Positions 61,847 to 64,000 of a DNA stretch of 64,000 nucleotides are shown one piece after another. The notes beneath the pieces are model-generated. The model was not told the origin of the DNA. It saw only the letters and a program-made list of their open reading frames with translations, and made no database searches. The stretch is from Gemmatimonadaceae bacterium (GTDB lineage: Bacteria > Gemmatimonadota > Gemmatimonadetes > Gemmatimonadales > Gemmatimonadaceae). The translations under genes were made by a program, and so were the position numbers. Numbering within the stretch: position 1 is the first letter of the stretch; each line of letters starts with the position of its first letter. The DNA is taken from positions 62,001 to 126,000 of the forward strand of contig DASQFN010000058.1 in NCBI GenBank assembly GCA_035633115.1, read 5' to 3'.

Positions 61847-61874
61847 GCCTTAAGATAAGCGCCCGGGGGTCGCG

Positions 61875-63596
61875 CTACGCAGCGGCCGTCTTTAGCTCCC
61901 CGACGAGTCCCCGAAGCTCTCGGCTTCCCTGCAACAGCTGGCTCGACGCACTTGTCATTTCCTCACAGGCCGCGCTCTGCTCTTCCGTTGATGCACTCAC
62001 CTGCATCGCGGCGGTCGCCTGACCCTCAGCGGTGCGAGTAACCAGACCGAGATTCGTAACTGCATCCTCAACAGCGCGCATGTTGTGATCGGCCAGCGCC
62101 GTCACCGCCGCTGCGGCTTCGCGCGTTCTCTCGGCCGCGGCGACGATCGTCGTCAGCGCACTGTCGAGCTCGCGTCCCACGCGCTCGATCTCGAACACCG
62201 ATGCGGCACTGTTCTCCATCGCCCGCGAGGTCGTCGTGACACGAGTTGTCACTGCCTCCGTCAACCTTACCACGTCATCGGCTGCGGCCTGCGTCTGCTC
62301 GGCCAGCTTGCCAACCTCCGTCGCAACTACCGCGAACCCTCGACCTGCCGGGCCTGCCCGCGCCGCTTCTATAGAAGCGTTGAGCGCGAGGAGATTGGTC
62401 TGCTCGGCGATGCGGCTCACGGAAACCACGAAATCGTTGATCTCACCCGCGGTTACCGTGAGGCCACTCACCTCGGCTGCCGCCTGCTGAACGCTGTCTC
62501 GAACCTCCAGCAGAATCGCCAGCGCGCGACCCATCTCTCCACGCTTTGCCTCGGCCTCAGATTCAATCGCTCCGGCCAGTGCATGTACTTCCTCTGCACC
62601 TCCGACCATTTCCCCGGCGCGGCTGCGGATCCCGTCGAGCGCGTTGTTGACCGTCCGTATCTGAAAGACCTGACTCTCTGCACCGTGAGACACGTCGCCC
62701 ACCGCATTGGCAATCTGTCCCGCTGAATTGGAGATCTGGCGCGATGCGGTGGCAAGCTCGCCTGCAGAGCGAGCGACGTCGTCAGCGGTGGACACTGCAC
62801 CGAGGACAACGCGCGCGAGCGACTCGCTGGCGTGATTCATCGCCTCCCCGAGCGTGCGAAACTCTGTCGGCAATCCCGCGGTGCGGGTGCGCACCTGAAG
62901 GTTTCCGCGACTCAGCTGCATCGCGTGCTTGAGAAGCATGCGGAGCGGCTTCCCGATTGCGTCCGAGGTTCGCAGCACGATTGCGATGGCGAGTATCAGT
63001 GCGCCGGCGATGACTGTGACCAGCATCGCCGACCGGCGGATCGCGTTGTTGCGAAGCGAATCGGCCGCGCGCGCGAACGCGAGATTGTTCGCGTTGTCGA
63101 CTCTCTGAAGCTCCGTGAGCAGCTGACCAACCAGCCCCGCCGCAACCTGCGCTTGCGCAGCGGCTTCATCCGGCCGGCCAAGGTCGCTCAGACGGTGCGC
63201 GAGGGTGTAGGCGTTCTCGACCTCCGAGAGCTTCGCATCGACCATGACGGTGTTCGTGACCTCATCCGCAAGCTCGCTCCTGCGCGAGGTGAAGCTCCGG
63301 TGCATACGGTGTGCTTCCCACCCGAGGCGACGGAAATCAGCTGCTGACTTCTGACTGTAATCTCCGAGATACGACGTAGCAGCCTGTACCTCCTGCGTAA
63401 TGGTGTGCGAGAAGCTGGCCGACTGCCTCGTGAGATCGTTCGCATGAGCGAACCGCTCACTGACCTCGCGTGAGATTCCGGAGATTGTCGCCCACCCGAA
63501 GACCCCGGCTGCGACGAGCAGCAGCACCAGAACCGCGAACCCGAGAGCGAGTGTCCGTCCGATGGAATTCGTGGGAAGCGCTGGCAACCTCATCAT
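61875..63596 (-). CDS. methyl-accepting chemotaxis protein
   Basis: 573 residues. Two membrane helices (~13-36 and ~189-210) enclose a ~150-residue helical periplasmic domain; then a HAMP-like region and a signalling domain with the hairpin tip '[20 protein letters not shown]'. The ATG overlaps the stop of the binding-protein gene (ATGA), so this receptor may sense a ligand presented by that protein. No che genes nearby. Confidence 0.92.
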   Translation of the reverse strand: MMRLPALPTNSIGRTLALGFAVLVLLLVAAGVFGWATISGISREVSERFAHANDLTRQSASFSHTITQEVQAATSYLGDYSQKSAADFRRLGWEAHRMHRSFTSRRSELADEVTNTVMVDAKLSEVENAYTLAHRLSDLGRPDEAAAQAQVAAGLVGQLLTELQRVDNANNLAFARAADSLRNNAIRRSAMLVTVIAGALILAIAIVLRTSDAIGKPLRMLLKHAMQLSRGNLQVRTRTAGLPTEFRTLGEAMNHASESLARVVLGAVSTADDVARSAGELATASRQISNSAGQIANAVGDVSHGAESQVFQIRTVNNALDGIRSRAGEMVGGAEEVHALAGAIESEAEAKRGEMGRALAILLEVRDSVQQAAAEVSGLTVTAGEINDFVVSVSRIAEQTNLLALNASIEAARAGPAGRGFAVVATEVGKLAEQTQAAADDVVRLTEAVTTRVTTTSRAMENSAASVFEIERVGRELDSALTTIVAAAERTREAAAAVTALADHNMRAVEDAVTNLGLVTRTAEGQATAAMQVSASTEEQSAACEEMTSASSQLLQGSRELRGLVGELKTAAA

Positions 63597-64000
63597 TGCG
63601 CGCTTCCCGTGCGGAGTGCCCCGTGACTGATACGCGCAACGCGGAAGCCCATGCCGAGTGGGTCTCCGCCGGGGCTGAAGTACGCGGGACCGGTGACGCC
63701 CTCGAATGGATGCTCCGCGTCGAGAGACGCGAGATAATCGCGAATTCCCGCGCGGTCGCTCCCCCTCTTTGCAATGGCGCGAGCGACGAGCATCGTCGCG
63801 TCATAGCTCAATGCGGCAAACGCATCGGGCACGACTCCGAACCTCTTTCGGAACTCCTGAACGAAGCGCTTCACTTCCGGGGCTGGATCGTCCGCGTTGA
63901 AAGAGCTGCCGACGTATGCTCCCTCCGATGCTGCGGAGTCGGACACGATGCTCTGCCAGCCGTCACCACCGAGGAAAACAGCTTCAAGCTGCTGGCGCTT
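63593..64000 (-). CDS. type 1 periplasmic binding protein (LivK-like), 5' end outside window
   Basis: C-terminal ~135 residues only; the frame is open to base 64000. 'AVFLGGDGW', '[14 protein letters not shown]', '[20 protein letters not shown]' and '[18 protein letters not shown]' are typical of branched-chain amino acid-type ABC substrate-binding proteins. Usually paired with liv transporters; here coupled to an MCP instead, suggesting a sensory role. Confidence 0.85.
   Translation of the reverse strand, partial: KRQQLEAVFLGGDGWQSIVSDSAASEGAYVGSSFNADDPAPEVKRFVQEFRKRFGVVPDAFAALSYDATMLVARAIAKRGSDRAGIRDYLASLDAEHPFEGVTGPAYFSPGGDPLGMGFRVARISHGALRTGSAQ

Overview
The window looks like a chromosomal segment of a GC-rich, diderm, free-living bacterium. 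The mix of families suggests Gemmatimonadota or a nearby soil/sediment phylum: DUF5916 proteins, HAF-repeat and CHAT lipoproteins, a TonB-dependent receptor, a TonB-like protein, a MalT-like LuxR regulator, and Cfa together with an acyl-ACP desaturase. This placement is inferred from gene content only; no rRNA or tRNA gene was seen. Both ends cut through genes: an Ig-like/lipase protein on the left and a type 1 periplasmic binding protein on the right.

Left third (1-23.7 kb): secreted lipase, Vgb-like propeller protein, Kef-type antiporter, a small zinc-ribbon protein, a divergent VOC/MarR pair with a near-perfect operator, gene debris with a 20-bp tandem repeat, and a lytic transglycosylase. 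A copper operon follows (csoR-copA-cupredoxin, all overlapping), then a three-gene phosphorelay (CHASE3/PAS kinase, single-domain receiver, receiver-GAF-kinase) and envelope genes. One of these, a TonB-like gene, has a good candidate sigma-54 promoter. The segment ends with an amidohydrolase, DinB, a glycolipid-binding-family protein and an erythromycin-esterase-family protein.

Centre (24.1-35.7 kb): the most unusual part. A tightly packed plus-strand operon encodes a KAS III-like enzyme whose catalytic Asn is replaced by His, a thioester-reductase-like SDR, an 86-residue carrier protein, an amino acid:[carrier protein] ligase homologue, two ferritin-like diiron proteins, a BtaA-like (DUF3419) aminocarboxypropyl transferase, a GNAT protein and an MMPL exporter. 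A DUF5916 outer-membrane protein follows directly. Together they read as a pathway that builds and exports an unusual amino-acid-containing lipid or aldehyde/alcohol. I know of no described product for this combination.

35.8-47.5 kb: a MalT-like regulator, a decayed gene fragment, and an ECF sigma / anti-sigma / TPR-CHAT caspase-like lipoprotein operon, flanked by three HAF-repeat lipoproteins. The two divergent ones share a 14-bp leader motif.

Right third (47.8-64 kb): Cfa, ElaA-type GNAT, thioredoxin-like, SRPBCC and acyl-ACP desaturase genes. A convergent intergenic region then holds two related long palindromes whose stems covary. Next come an HD-domain protein, an RRE/PqqD-Tat-cysteine-rich fusion, threonine synthase, a TonB-dependent receptor with a TPR protein and a DUF4331 protein split over two genes, queE/queC, and an MCP coupled to a binding protein. 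Several 9-bp minisatellites lie in or next to intergenic regions across the window.
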